Assembly: GCA_964017185.1 (NCBI GenBank)
Contig: OZ024877.1
Span: 754,501 to 818,500 of the forward strand
Origin: Rugalucina vietnamica
Lineage: Eukaryota > Mollusca > Bivalvia > Lucinida > Lucinidae
Direction of reading: 5' to 3'
Length of the DNA: 64,000 nucleotides
Below, piece after piece: positions 60,501 through 64,000 of this stretch. The notes beneath the pieces were generated by a model that worked only from the letters and a program-made list of their open reading frames with translations, was not told where the DNA came from and searched no databases. The translations under genes and the position numbers were made by a program. The first letter of the stretch is position 1, and the number at the start of each line of letters is the position of its first letter.

Positions 60501-60743
60501 AAATTACTGACAGTAGTCCCTGGCTCTCACAAGAGATGCGAACTTGGACACACAGTCATCAGACATCTGAAACTTACCATTAGCTGAGATGACAAACACG
60601 TCAGCATGTTTATCACCGTTGAAGTCACCAAATGCTGCGAGAACACCCACGTTGTCAGTAAAAACATCTGCCGTGACATCAGAGAGACAGTATCCTTTTG
60701 AAATGTAGATAAAAATGCAAATGACATAGAAGAATTTTGACAT
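22029..60743 (-). CDS. ITFG1 (T-cell immunomodulatory protein / LINKIN), 17 coding exons
   Basis: Type I membrane protein, 611 residues by exact sum of seventeen exons, against about 612 in vertebrates. Layout: signal peptide about 1-19; Asp-rich FG-GAP-like motifs at about 38-52 (FGDFNGDKHADVFVI), 98-112 (PADFDGDAQMDIML), 155-165 (DDNADMIPDIL), 270-280 (ADFDADQQVDIVV), 339-354 (VGDFNLDGYPDLIAVL) and 403-415 (FFDLTDDGILDIM), predicting a beta-propeller ectodomain; one TM helix about 564-588; short tail ending RQEAQRFHFDAM. The family is linked to cell adhesion: nematode LINKIN is reported to work with RUVBL1/2 and tubulin. All introns are GT/AG and all phases agree. Introns are unusually repeat-filled: exons occupy 1.8 kb of about 38.7 kb. 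No disabling change was seen. Confidence 0.96.
22503..22620 (-). CDS. ITFG1 exon 16 (transmembrane exon)
   Basis: Encodes SWINKLFVTPSRLMLLTGAA and LLGTCGFIAGIIAILHWRDK: the membrane-proximal segment and the single TM helix. Acceptor 'ctatattttacag', donor GTAGGA. A partial second copy of this exon lies just upstream in transcription, at 22657-23036. Confidence 0.95.
22657..23036 (-). pseudogene. Partial duplicate of ITFG1 exon 16, split by a SINE
   Basis: Reading across 23036-23018 and 22742-22657, the minus strand restates the acceptor 'ctatattttacag' and WINKLFVTPSRLMLLTG, then VALLGTCGFIAGI, before losing similarity where the real exon encodes the end of the TM helix. The frame then stops soon after. 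The SINE inserted at 22743-23005 splits it. It is a decayed tandem exon duplication, not an alternative exon in its present form. Confidence 0.85.
22743..23005 (-). mobile_element. tRNA-Ser-like SINE with 12-bp TSD
   Basis: Minus-strand head 'ggcggcccccgtggccgagt' and 'ggttaaggtcgctgacttc' is tRNA-Ser-like (box A), followed by 'gtgggttcgcgcctcgc' (box B), a body containing 'ccccacctaccgattgattc', and a tail 'gacgtaaaactgaataaaaa' running into (ATAA)n. Exact TSD AAACAGTTTATT at 22731-22742 and 23006-23017. It is the better-preserved sister of the SINE at 14311-14539. Confidence 0.88.
23037..25037. other. ITFG1 intron 15, unassigned part with CpG patch
   Basis: Mostly unassigned sequence. Between about 24.48 and 24.97 kb CpGs become frequent and the motif CCGCCATTTT or its complement occurs three times (near 24487, 24664 and 24886), with TCACGTGACC at 24952. 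This could be a cryptic promoter or the body of an unrecognised repeat. No exon was recognised. Confidence 0.3.
25038..25260. mobile_element. MITE family M1, copy in ITFG1 intron 15
   Basis: Ends TTGAGCCGTCCCGTGAGAAA and 'cccacgaggcggctca'. The central palindrome is reduced to 'gatcagcttcgcggttaccg' with the second half deleted. Confidence 0.75.
25344..25616. mobile_element. MITE family M2, copy beside ITFG1 exon 15
   Basis: Ends 'catcaggaaaatatgtctgt' and 'gggcttgttttcgtaatgtg'. The hairpin has AAAACATAGATTGTGGG and ACCCACAATCAATGTTTT arms, with an internally duplicated 'gttagaactgcctagttcta' loop. Confidence 0.72.
25644..25726 (-). CDS. ITFG1 exon 15
   Basis: Encodes NPRQREWSSVIPNSQLVIIP and NPPDSPR, matching 'QEWTAIIPNSQLIVIPYPHNVPR'. 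Acceptor 'cattttcag', donor GTGAGT. A MITE M2 copy ends about 28 bp beyond the donor. Confidence 0.95.
26259..26494. mobile_element. MITE family M1, copy in ITFG1 intron 14
   Basis: Well preserved. 'agagccgcctcgttggaaaa' and 'cccacgaggcggctcata' at the ends, and the centre 'gctgatcagcttcgcggtta' followed by its complement 'ccgcgaagctgatc'. Confidence 0.82.
26615..26733 (-). CDS. ITFG1 exon 14
   Basis: Encodes VTQLSQSAYLPLQLPYSVFG and LGQTPNFIDKLEVGIPRNSI, matching 'QLSQSAHLALQLPYNVLGLG...LYVGIPR'. The acceptor is 'gcttgtttgtag'; a CAG seven bases further in would put the exon out of frame. Donor GTAAGT. Confidence 0.93.
27274..27558. mobile_element. MITE family M2, copy in ITFG1 intron 13
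   Basis: Ends 'atcacaaaaacatttccgtg' and 'gggcaagttttcataatgat'. Well-formed hairpin: AAAACATAGATTGTGGGTAC against 'tatccacaatctatgttttg' around a doubled GAGGCGGTTCTA loop. Confidence 0.78.
27695..27773 (-). CDS. ITFG1 exon 13
   Basis: Encodes PYGVNQPGPVIRYQTTDLNG and NPQHGS, matching 'PFGVNQPGPYIMYTTVDANG'. Acceptor 'tctatctcag', donor GTATGG. A MITE M2 copy ends 136 bp from the donor. Confidence 0.93.
27998..28202. mobile_element. 205-bp MITE with TTA target duplication
   Basis: Ends AGGCCTTGTTTCCATGGACA and, on the right, its approximate complement ('ttgtccatgaaaacaaggct'). TTA is repeated outside both ends (27995-27997, 28203-28205), as in PIF/Harbinger-type elements. A 2-bp TA reading is also possible. 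Confidence 0.6.
28378..28421 (-). CDS. ITFG1 exon 12 (44 nt)
   Basis: Encodes VVSGLCFYDCPGNVE, matching 'VLSGLCSNDCP'. Acceptor 'tatgatttcag', donor GTAAGT. Phase 1 in, phase 0 out. Confidence 0.9.
29170..29285 (-). mobile_element. tRNA-derived SINE fragment
   Basis: On the minus strand 'gtggtgacttagagtacagg' (box A-like) and 'gttctgggtttgatacctac' (box B) are followed by 'tgtccttgagcaagacacct', a common SINE body. Located in ITFG1 intron 11. Confidence 0.55.
29738..29843 (-). CDS. ITFG1 exon 11
   Basis: Encodes GILDIMLTSLSKDGQPRMHV and FEHKFVDDACFIKVK, matching 'DGILDIVVLS...DAYFVKV'. Acceptor 'ctgtttag', donor GTAACT. Confidence 0.92.
30215..30365 (-). CDS. ITFG1 exon 10
   Basis: Encodes GSTKRAVLLENKACGGGCGG, FSCNFVVNWDLWIDNSEDKA and LLPAFFDLTDD. 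A Cys/Gly-rich loop (CGGGCGGFSC) corresponds to the 'VPCNNASCEEA' region. Acceptor 'ttattttgacag', donor GTAAGA, phase 0. Confidence 0.92.
30813..30982 (-). CDS. ITFG1 exon 9
   Basis: Encodes WIELPVGFESASVTWGFVPH, then MEIPITLRVGDFNLDGYPDL and IAVLGNSL, a very close match to 'TLWGFVPF...IPIPITLHIGDYNMDGYPDAL'. Acceptor 'tttcttacag', donor GTAAGA. Confidence 0.95.
31070..31215. mobile_element. Degraded MITE M1 relic
   Basis: 'acatcatgagaaaactggat', 'aacagctgatcagttccttt' and 'acaatctctctttttcccta' follow the M1 order but are heavily diverged, and the right terminus is lost. Confidence 0.4.
31397..31485 (-). CDS. ITFG1 exon 8
   Basis: Encodes DADQQVDIVVPACLDDQCEK and SLILVYSHDK, the fourth Asp-rich motif and the conserved C..D..C pair. 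Acceptor 'cattttttcag', donor GTGAGT. The preceding intron holds the 4.3-kb foldback and a tandem-core element. Confidence 0.92.
31671..33374. mobile_element. Tandem-core element H1 (four units of about 455 bp)
   Basis: Starts 'gaggaccaatggtcctataa' with CTCACCTGAG, and ends 'ccttcggctcaggtgagcta'. The unit marker AAGTTGACCTTGCC recurs at 31725, 32179, 32633 and 33090, a period of 454-457 bp. Each unit carries GGTCAAGGTCATCC, 'atagccatggtggccatctt' and 'ggggcaggggcagacaac'. Short inverted ends plus tandem cores resemble bivalve pearl/Helentron-associated elements; this class is inference. Located in ITFG1 intron 7. Confidence 0.75.
33493..37772. mobile_element. 4.3-kb foldback element in ITFG1 intron 7
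   Basis: Two long inverted arms, about 33493-35110 and 36150-37772. The outermost match includes CACAACTTAC, 'ccagaaaaggtttgac', 'tctacaacatttctaggcac' and GTCGTACGGTCAAATTGTGG, nearly exact, while interior arm sequence matches at very roughly 75%. Within each arm, units of about 160-200 bp recur around 'attcatgaatattaatgaaa'. The central kilobase is of the same repeat style but is not clearly mirrored. No coding capacity was seen. Confidence 0.8.
38014..38104 (-). CDS. ITFG1 exon 7
   Basis: Encodes NGVLQWRKNVSVTVDNKQLK and VIGQFSFADF, aligning with 'GNFSVSTILEK...VVGQSAFADF'. One sequon (NVS). Acceptor 'gtatatttcag', donor GTAATC. Confidence 0.9.
38492..38550 (-). CDS. ITFG1 exon 6
   Basis: Encodes DLCLVSMVNGIPNLEFWYNE, matching the 'ADLFLTT...FEIWEN' region. 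Acceptor 'actgttttccag', donor GTAAGA. A MITE M1 copy starts only about 20 bp upstream of the exon, so the transposon abuts the polypyrimidine tract. Confidence 0.88.
38571..38760. mobile_element. MITE family M1, copy beside ITFG1 exon 6
   Basis: TGAGCCGCATCATGAAATCA on the left and 'cgcttcacggctcat' on the right, with TA outside both. The central palindrome is partly deleted ('gatcagcttcgcagtaattg'). Confidence 0.72.
38967..39240. mobile_element. MITE family M2, copy in ITFG1 intron 5
   Basis: Left 'gaaaatttgcccatgcaata', right 'acatggacatgttttcctga'. Hairpin arms 'aaaacacagattgtgggtac' and 'gtacccacaatctatg'. It ends about 60 bp from exon 5. Confidence 0.72.
39302..39432 (-). CDS. ITFG1 exon 5
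   Basis: Encodes SDQRNFTKRRFPAGSGKKEN, NVTLPPLRKPQSSAFVDLNN and DLVA, with two N-glycosylation sequons (NFT, NVT). Acceptor 'gtatattgcag', donor GTAAGT. Confidence 0.9.
39608..39845. mobile_element. MITE family M1, best-preserved copy (reverse)
   Basis: Ends ATGAGCCGCCCCATGGGAAA and 'cacgaggtggctcat', TA-flanked. The centre is the perfect odd palindrome GATCAGCTTCGCGGT-A-ACC..., 31 nt, extended on both sides by complementary 'ggcgaaaacaaagacgc' and 'gcgcctttgttttcgc'. Confidence 0.88.
40029..40100 (-). CDS. ITFG1 exon 4
   Basis: Encodes DDNADMIPDILGETKPGERY and VWNFR, the third Asp-rich motif ('DFNGDLIPDIFG' in vertebrates). Acceptor 'caatttcag', donor GTACTA (weak). Confidence 0.88.
40181..40418. 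mobile_element. MITE family M1, well-preserved copy
   Basis: Ends ATGAGCCACCTCGTGGGAAA and 'cccatgaggcggctcat', TA-flanked. It is opposite in orientation to the 39.6-kb copy and lies between exons 3 and 4, 80 and 106 bp from them. Confidence 0.87.
40525..40576 (-). CDS. ITFG1 exon 3 (52 nt)
   Basis: Encodes KNFLMLPDELVDQPMLL, aligning with 'ILNRTFQDEPLIM' of vertebrate ITFG1. Acceptor 'atgttttcag', donor GTAAGT. The intron upstream, about 13.2 kb, is the longest in the gene. Confidence 0.88.
41210..41585 (+). repeat. Dispersed repeat family R
   Basis: Contains 'cctggtgcaccccctagtga', 'gtcaatttggcgagtcactg', 'gtaaaccattcagattcag', 'ggccgcctattgggaaaata', 'gtataagtacctgattgt' and 'tgtgccttttcctgatcttt'. 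The same order is found at 6.35-6.75 kb (antisense) and 61.3-61.6 kb; pieces lie at 2.9, 5.0, 44.8, 51.0, 52.47, 54.7 and 60.42 kb. It is probably a SINE or retroposon tail. Open frames across it are spurious. Confidence 0.6.
42167..43522. mobile_element. Ginger-like DNA transposon remnant
   Basis: 1356 bp bounded by 134-bp terminal inverted repeats (42167-42300, 43389-43522) with about two mismatches, beginning TGTTACAGCCAATCTGTGAA, and flanked by an exact 4-bp TSD TATA (42163-42166, 43523-43526). Within the TIRs, CATTTCATGAAAAGGCT-type palindromes repeat. The interior plus strand (about 42705-43030) encodes decayed IPIPMNDRGRGDP, NILGVILVCDEHNMHTIAVN, then after stops and a frame shift LRQAVKATTSGGQALFRCDC and CHNSL. 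This is the C-terminal Cys-rich region typical of Ginger/KRBA2-type integrase proteins. The catalytic core is missing. Confidence 0.8.
42488..42521. repeat. (AAT)n microsatellite
   Basis: About eleven AAT repeats inside the Ginger-like element, followed by degenerate 'gataatgataaagtt'. Confidence 0.85.
43568..43598. repeat. (GTT)n microsatellite
   Basis: About ten GTT repeats within ITFG1 intron 2, just outside the Ginger-like element. Confidence 0.85.
43830..44563. mobile_element. Tandem-core element H3 (single-unit, diverged)
   Basis: Starts near 'aaaagctctcctgagcgtc' and ends 'ccttcagctcatgtgagctg'. It carries the H-family unit landmarks 'agccatcttgaccagg', 'agcagtttcagagaagag' and 'tggtgatcttgcagtaaaat' in diverged form. 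The gene-fragment at 44583-44739 starts about 20 bp beyond this end. Confidence 0.55.
44583..44739 (-). pseudogene. Decayed EF-hand exon (NCS/KChIP-like)
   Basis: After an acceptor-like 'ttgatttttccag', the minus strand encodes AFNWYDIDKNGFITMKKMTD and IIDAISSMVEN, closely resembling the EF-hand block 'AF.LYD.D.DGYIT..EM..I..AIY.MV' of neuronal calcium sensor and KChIP proteins. One base is then missing. In the shifted frame EDEDMPEKRVRKRFLSDGNG follows, as in that family, and then a stop. The twelfth position of the Ca2+ loop is Lys instead of Glu. An isolated exon relic; no other exons of such a gene were found. Confidence 0.75.
45290..46310. mobile_element. Tandem-core element with about 315-bp units
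   Basis: Three units marked by 'ttcaaagggacataactcc' at about 45447 and 45761 and a variant at 46079. Each contains 'gatttttcaaaattgcata'-like and 'ttgagatacatgtatcttgc' sequence. The 3' end carries 'cacagacagacagacaagcc'. This is the common animal non-autonomous architecture with a CAGACAGA-type tail. In ITFG1 intron 2. Confidence 0.65.
46677..48647. mobile_element. Tandem-core element H2 (four units of about 455 bp)
   Basis: Same family as H1: starts 'gaggaccaatggtcctgtaa' with CTCACCTGAG, ends 'ccttcggctcaggtgagcta'. Unit markers at 46921, 47377, 47821 and 48279. Near the end it has 'tcgttgtcgacggacgacgg', a tail motif not preserved in H1. Unit 4 matches unit 4 of H1 better than its own neighbours ('atgatgggc.tgcgtcccc'), so the units are ordered, not freshly amplified. 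Confidence 0.75.
48648..50600. other. ITFG1 intron 2, mostly unassigned
   Basis: Contains a short element at 49637-49793 with GCGTGGATCCAGA and TCTGGATCCGTGC ends, and a poly-C tract at about 50010-50029. The remainder shows no exon and no recognised repeat. Confidence 0.35.
49637..49793. mobile_element. Short MITE with TGGATCCAGA ends
   Basis: CATGCGTGGATCCAGAAATT on the left is mirrored by 'ccctctggatccgtgcatg' on the right. The interior is C-rich ('cccccccaaaaacccc'). Confidence 0.5.
50602..50700 (+). mobile_element. tRNA-derived SINE fragment
   Basis: 'gggtggcctagtggtagagc' (box A-like), 'gttggaatcccaccagca' (box B-like), then 'ctgggtcttgtcctccagaa'. The rest of the body is unrecognised. 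Confidence 0.5.
51480..51629 (-). mobile_element. tRNA-derived SINE
   Basis: Minus-strand head 'gaagccaccatggcgctgtg' and 'gttaagccatttgccttgta', then 'gatgcgatcccgggtttctc' (box B) and 'cagtccttcgtattgag'. Same family as the SINE at 16.26 kb. Confidence 0.6.
52615..52836. promoter_or_regulatory. CpG-rich, CCAAT-containing promoter-like region
   Basis: Two near-identical sites TTTGATTGGTCGACAG and TTTGATTGGTCTACAG (inverted CCAAT boxes at 52671 and 52711) lie in a CpG-dense stretch. About twenty CpGs fall between 52.62 and 52.96 kb, against scattered CpGs in the flanking intron. It directly adjoins a candidate first exon. Confidence 0.4.
52837..52957 (-). CDS. Candidate alternative first exon in ITFG1 intron 2
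   Basis: On the minus strand an ATG at 52957 (in-frame stop just upstream) opens 40 codons: MTSLTYVAILFSRVGDSIAY, PRRKFRAFNWRICVFIGLTC, plus one base before a good donor (GTGAGT at 52836). The product is basic then hydrophobic, like a signal-anchor. It ends in phase 1, the phase required by ITFG1 exon 3, so splicing would stay in frame. It could instead start a nested gene. The reverse strand has AAAATGGCGAC, a YY1-type motif, at 52930-52939. Not recognised as any known protein. Confidence 0.3.
53388..53542. mobile_element. Truncated MITE M2 copy
   Basis: 'caaaacatagattgtgggta' and 'agaaccgcctcggtgagg' are present, and the right end 'gacatgttttcgtgatg' is intact. The second hairpin arm and part of the left end are deleted. 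Confidence 0.6.
53766..54011 (-). CDS. ITFG1 exon 2
   Basis: Encodes GSSLSVHLADNPDLAGKENK through AITSVVPADFDGDAQMDIML to VHIYWGRQSSLDL, with the second FG-GAP motif. Acceptor 'ataattttcacag'. The donor GTTAGT is non-ideal but preserves phase 1 into exon 3. Confidence 0.92.
54301..54617. mobile_element. MITE with GTTTGCTGTGCTCCTACCC ends
   Basis: The left terminus GTTTGCTGTGCTCCTACCCA is mirrored at the right by 'gggtaggtaggagcacagca'. 'ggtaggta' repeats near both ends and a T tract lies at about 54352-54377. No obvious target duplication beyond the palindromic ends. In ITFG1 intron 1. Confidence 0.55.
55350..56390. mobile_element. Tandem-core element with six 151-bp units
   Basis: Marker ATAACTCTGT at 55381, 55531, 55682, 55833, 55983 and 56135 gives a very regular 150-152 bp period. 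Units read 'gggccataactctgtactta', 'acccatcttcaatcccagac', 'tatacaaagtttgaagaaaa', 'atgctcaagatagagcccgg'. After the array comes a run of GACGGACAGACAGA and a terminal hairpin 'ataccccgcacttatttaag' / 'gggtata'. Architecture as in bivalve pearl-type elements. Confidence 0.75.
56806..57908. mobile_element. Tandem-core element with six units (154-168 bp) and inverted AGGTCA sites
   Basis: Begins 'gagctgtcgcaggacagcgt' with AGCTCGCCTG, and ends 'cttcgtgcaggcgagctaaa', the short inverted match. Unit cores TGACCTTGACCTCAAGGTCA or variants start at 56868, 57022, 57177, 57345, 57513 and 57681. Other unit text: 'aacttcagaccaatatctag', 'agagatatagacttacaaaa'. Non-coding. Confidence 0.75.
58111..58846. 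mobile_element. hAT-like element with 8-bp TSD
   Basis: 736 bp, ends CAGACCTGTG and CACAGGTCTG, with exact 8-bp TSD CTTATTAG (58103-58110, 58847-58854). Subterminal arms are rich in TAATTGTAATGTAATGCATT. CAG ends and an 8-bp TSD fit hAT. On the minus strand TNEALLMQIEEMNSVSEER could be a transposase relic, but it is too short to assign. Confidence 0.75.
59106..59655. repeat. Two tandem copies of a 277-bp sequence
   Basis: Copies start at 59106 and 59383 with CACGCTCTGCTGGGG, share 'aaattggaccac.tgttcaac', 'ttattataacaatggatt', 'gacaaacacaaattcttcag' and 'ttttcggccaaacttttttg', and are about 90% alike by eye. In ITFG1 intron 1. Confidence 0.8.
59815..60178. mobile_element. Tandem-core element with two 147-bp units
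   Basis: Starts with the hairpin CGCACCTGCTTATAGCAGGG-TGCG. Unit marker TTTACGTCGAAGTTTG at 59893 and 60040; both units end 'tatatttcacggtccattga'-like. A small relative of the other tandem-core elements. Confidence 0.5.
60578..60743 (-). CDS. ITFG1 exon 1
   Basis: Starts at ATG 60743 (context 'agtggaactATGT') and encodes the signal peptide MSKFFYVICIFIYISKGYC and the first FG-GAP motif. Donor GTAAGT at 60577. Fifty-five codons plus one base. The open frame runs on past the donor into intron, which is not coding. Confidence 0.92.
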
Positions 60744-60905
60744 AGTTCCACTGTTTTTCTAACTAAGAGTATTCTCGAGGAAGTGATTCATAGGTCGTTA
60801 TGTTTACACTTTTTGATTCGTACGCCGTTGTATTGAATCTGGCGTTCACGAATCTCTTGTCGTTTCGGTCCATAGTCAATGTAACATAGTTCTCGTTTCC
60901 GGTTT
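60744..60905 (-). promoter_or_regulatory. Putative ITFG1 promoter / 5' UTR
   Basis: About eleven CpGs fall within roughly 150 bp upstream of the start codon ('ttcgtacgccgttg', 'ggcgttcacg', 'gtcgtttcgg'), far above the CpG-poor surroundings. No TATA box is evident. A SINE begins immediately upstream at about 60.9 kb, so the core promoter is probably confined to this segment. Confidence 0.45.
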
Positions 60906-61065
60906 GGGGGCCAGGATAGCGTAGTAGATAAGTTACCCTCTTGTCATCTCTGCGGTTCTGGTTCAAATCCCTGGTCAAGGCATGTGTCAAGGTATGGTCG
61001 CCCACCCAAGATCGGTGGTTTCCCTCGGGTTCTCCAGTTTCCTGGAGAACACAGGGGTTCAACTG
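60903..61065 (+). mobile_element. tRNA-derived SINE upstream of ITFG1
   Basis: 'ggggccaggatagcgtagta' and 'gataagtta' (box A), 'gttctggttcaaatccctgg' (a perfect GGTTCAAATCC box B), then 'ggtcgcccacccaagatcgg'. It lies head-on to the ITFG1 5' end. Confidence 0.65.
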
Positions 61066-62394
61066 ATGTTTTCCTTTTGTTCCGGGTTTCAGTAAGTTAT
61101 TCGACGCCCAGGGATCTCCATCGTCGAGCAGCTTACTGAATCTGTTGAGTCCTCGTTTTTTATATCAAGGTGATTATCATGATTTTTTTCGTTTGTCCTT
61201 GATGATTCATTGACTAGTTAGAGATTCACTACGAGAACCAAACAACTAATTAAATGTTATGAACCACTGCAGAAGATGAGGGTGAGGTTAGGCGCCTGTA
61301 GAACCGGTTTAAGACCCCAGTACATTTATATCACTGATCGTTCCAAGGCGATACTTCTGTCGTGGTTTTAATTGTTTTGTGTTTTGAAGTTGATTTTTGT
61401 GTTGTTTGAGCGTTATGTACGTTTCCATATTTTGAGTTCAGTTAAGGTTACTGAGTGGCCGCCTATTGGGGAATAGCTGCTCACTCGGCTTACGATATGT
61501 TTTCTTGGTATTAGTACCTAAGTGTCATTTAGTTTTTTCCCACCCCTGGGTTTATGGAGTGGGAATTTCTTTCTGATTGCGCCATTTCCTGATCAACCTT
61601 CCTTTACCACGTTTGACCACATAACACCAACATCCGTGCCTTCATGAACGCAAAATATATATGATCCACGAGCTTTCAGTGTAAGTGAAGTAAAAAATAG
61701 TCTTAAAACTTTAGAAAACTTTGACTTAATTCTGTCAGTTACAAAGGGCCGCACAATCGTGCTATCAAAAAATTGAAGTTGCGGTTAGTTATGAATGTCA
61801 ACAGAGAAATCAAATACAGATTTTCATAAGCATTCGATAGTCCACTATTATAGTGCAAAATATACAAAATCGACATACATGTATAACCAGAGTATGACTA
61901 TTTAAGGGTATCATAGTGCAATTGATCATAATAATTGTATTGTTGAATTGCTAAAACGTGTTGTGCAAAGTCGACAAGTTGAAAATTAAGGAAGATATGG
62001 ACAATCAAAAAGTGTATACTTTCTTTTTCTTCTGAGTATCTTATTCATAAAATTTACTAAAATTACTTAAGTTTCCTAACTTAATTTTCGAACCAGATTT
62101 TTCACGATATACTCAATAAAGGTGTTTTGAGTTCTTGGCAGATACAGATATGTGACATCATTATTGATTTTCGACACCTCATGAGAAAAGAAAAAAATCA
62201 AAACAATGATCAAGATATGTCACTGGCATAATCAAACACATGTCAAAAAAAAATTAAATGTGAAAAATATTTTAAACTAATGACCAGGCAATTTACAACA
62301 AAAGTATTATGGTTAACTGAGGGAGCAGCTTTTCTCCCAGAATACTGTAGTTTGATTTGCATAAGCATTTATTCACATACAGCTCTATAACTAA

Positions 62395-62428
<34 letters not shown>

Positions 62429-63099
62429 TTGTTGTTGTTGTCGTTGTTGGTTTTGCTTTTTAATCATTCTAGTGTGTATCGAAGTTATTTTCCTATTGTC
62501 TAAGTGAAGGTAGCACCATGTTGCACCAAGTTTATTGCAAATGTGCAGCCAAATCAATTTTCAATTCTCAAAACTGCAGGAGATCCTTTAAACTAAGATC
62601 AAGAACCTGGTCAGAAACTACTTTTCCTACTTTTGTCTTACTAGTACAAAAGGAATTTCTATTGCGAAAAAATTCATTATCAAAAGTCGGGGTTTACACC
62701 ATAGTCGATGATTTACCACGGTTAACGGATAAATATCATTAAAACAGCATCACTCGGAAGATATAGCTTGTCATCCGTGCTTCGGTATAATTAGTTTAAT
62801 TTGTCACTGCCAAAGAACATGTCCTACAAAGTGATGCATGCAAACAAATGTACATGGGAAAGAAATCAAGAAATGCTTCTGATTACTCGGCATACCGCAA
62901 TGGCTACCATTGGTGCTTTTATTACCATACAAACGACTTGCCATTAGCCCTATTATCACAGCAATGTCTGGAAGCTATCTGTTACCATGGAGTTCTCACC
63001 TTTACTGACATCAACCCCGTTAAACGGTTGTTTTTACTGCTTGTGTCTGTTGCTTGGATCACAGGAACTTACATGTAATAATATTCTTTTTTTACTTCA
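61066..63099. other. Region upstream of ITFG1 with family R copy
   Basis: 61300-61600 is a sense copy of family R ('gatcgttccaaggcgatact' to 'gcgccatttcctgatcaacc'). A T tract followed by (GTT)n occupies about 62397-62445 and may be the reverse-oriented tail of a retroposon. No exon was recognised. Confidence 0.4.
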
Positions 63100-63345
63100 G
63101 GGCCCAGTTGTTCAAAACTTCGTTAGCTTAACGTCATCGTTAAGACCTCAACTTGTTAAGAAAATGCTGACTACATAAGCAAATACACTGTTATTTTTTG
63201 TTGAAAAAATGTGAGAATCCTTTGCAGTGCAAAGGATTCTCACATTTTTTTCAACAAAAAAATAACAGTGTATTTGTAATATTCATGTTTGAAATTTTAA
63301 CGAATCGTTAACTAACGACGTCGTTAGTTTTGAACAACTGGGTCC
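63100..63345. mobile_element. Foldback MITE with GGGCCCAGTTGTTC ends
   Basis: GGGCCCAGTTGTTCAAAACT and 'agttttgaacaactgggtcc' terminate a 246-bp element. Its core (about 63181-63275) is an almost perfect inverted repeat with 46-bp arms meeting at CCTTTGCAGTGCAAAGG, effectively without a loop. Confidence 0.8.
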
Positions 63346-64000
63346 AGGTTTTCAGTGGCGTTGTTCGACGACTTTCCTAACCCTAACCCTAGCTATTTCA
63401 CGACTCATTATATCTGACATGTTCTTATCTTGCATCATAAAAGTTTAAATTTTCTTTGAAAAGGTATTCTTCAGAAGCAAGGTGGCACGCAACAGATAAA
63501 AACACTTAAGTATTGTCCGAGCGGATGATAATCGCCATATTGTTTCTAAAAACAAATGATCTTCAAGGACAAACAAATATGATACCACTAAACCAACAAC
63601 AGACGCCGACTTAGGTAAGAATAGAAGGTCCAGGAAATAATATATATTATAATCTAATTTAAAATTATGCATTAAACAATTATATAATCTAATTTAAAAT
63701 TATGCATTAAACAATTATGACTATGTAATTTAATTGTGTATGTACATGTTTGTCCCGAAGTAATATAAAAAGTAAGAATAGAGGGATCAGGAATTGATAC
63801 CATGCAATTAAATTTAAAGTACCAACATAGACAGGTGGGAAAGAACATACATGTAATATAAAATATTTTTTCCGAAGACGCACTCGAAGAGCAAAATGAC
63901 TAGCTCTTTCCCAACAAAATAGCCATCCGGCTAAGTTTCAACCGAAACCAAAGGCAACGAGCACAACAGAGAGACAGGTATAATAAACAGTCGAATCATG
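63346..64000. other. Gene-free window end
   Basis: Holds a short (CCCTAA)-type run at about 63377-63391 ('cctaaccctaaccctag') and a 35-bp tandem duplication ('ataatctaatttaaaattat' at 63649 and 63684). No exon was recognised. Confidence 0.4.

Overview
The window is animal nuclear DNA, most likely from a bivalve mollusc. It is AT-rich, its genes have many short exons in long introns, and it is packed with short non-autonomous transposons, tRNA-derived SINEs and tandem-core repeats whose CTCACCTGAG / CTCAGGTGAG ends resemble those common in bivalve genomes. The bivalve placement is inference from repeat style and protein similarity; no species is claimed. Two protein-coding genes are supported, both on the minus strand and head to tail. 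Their exons were rebuilt by matching family protein sequence to GT/AG splice sites with consistent phases. Gene 1, at about 60.74 to 22.03 kb, is ITFG1 (T-cell immunomodulatory protein / LINKIN). Seventeen coding exons sum to 1836 nt, giving 611 residues plus a stop, essentially the length of vertebrate ITFG1. It has a signal peptide, at least six FG-GAP-like Asp-rich motifs, one C-terminal transmembrane helix and the conserved cytosolic tail. Gene 2, at about 18.98 to 11.4 kb, is an SLC7-family light chain of a heteromeric amino-acid transporter. Nine coding exons give 461 residues if a donor in the last exon is used, or 493 if it is read through. It keeps the cysteine expected to bond a heavy chain but has an unusual TM1 substrate motif. 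Layout: 1 to 11 kb is gene-free and holds diverged repeats, MITEs, a MITE nested in a SINE-like sequence and a LINE 3' end. From 11.4 to 19.0 kb is the SLC7 gene, with a decayed duplicated exon and a poly-G-ended element having an 8-bp TSD. From 19 to 22 kb lies the intergenic region, with a 39-nt perfect palindrome, a pogo-like element, a 6-bp-TSD MITE and a CACATGAC array just after the ITFG1 stop. From 22 to 61 kb is ITFG1, whose introns hold a duplicated TM exon split by a SINE, two related 455-bp tandem-core elements, a 4.3-kb foldback element, a Ginger-like remnant, a frameshifted EF-hand exon, a CpG-rich promoter-like patch with a possible alternative first exon, arrays of 151 and about 160-168 bp units, and a hAT-like element. 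From 61 to 64 kb there are only repeats. The two genes show no functional link. The notable biology is in the introns: long self-complementary sequence inside one transcript, tandem elements that spread nuclear-receptor-type sites (TCAAGGTCA), and MITEs placed very close to exon edges.
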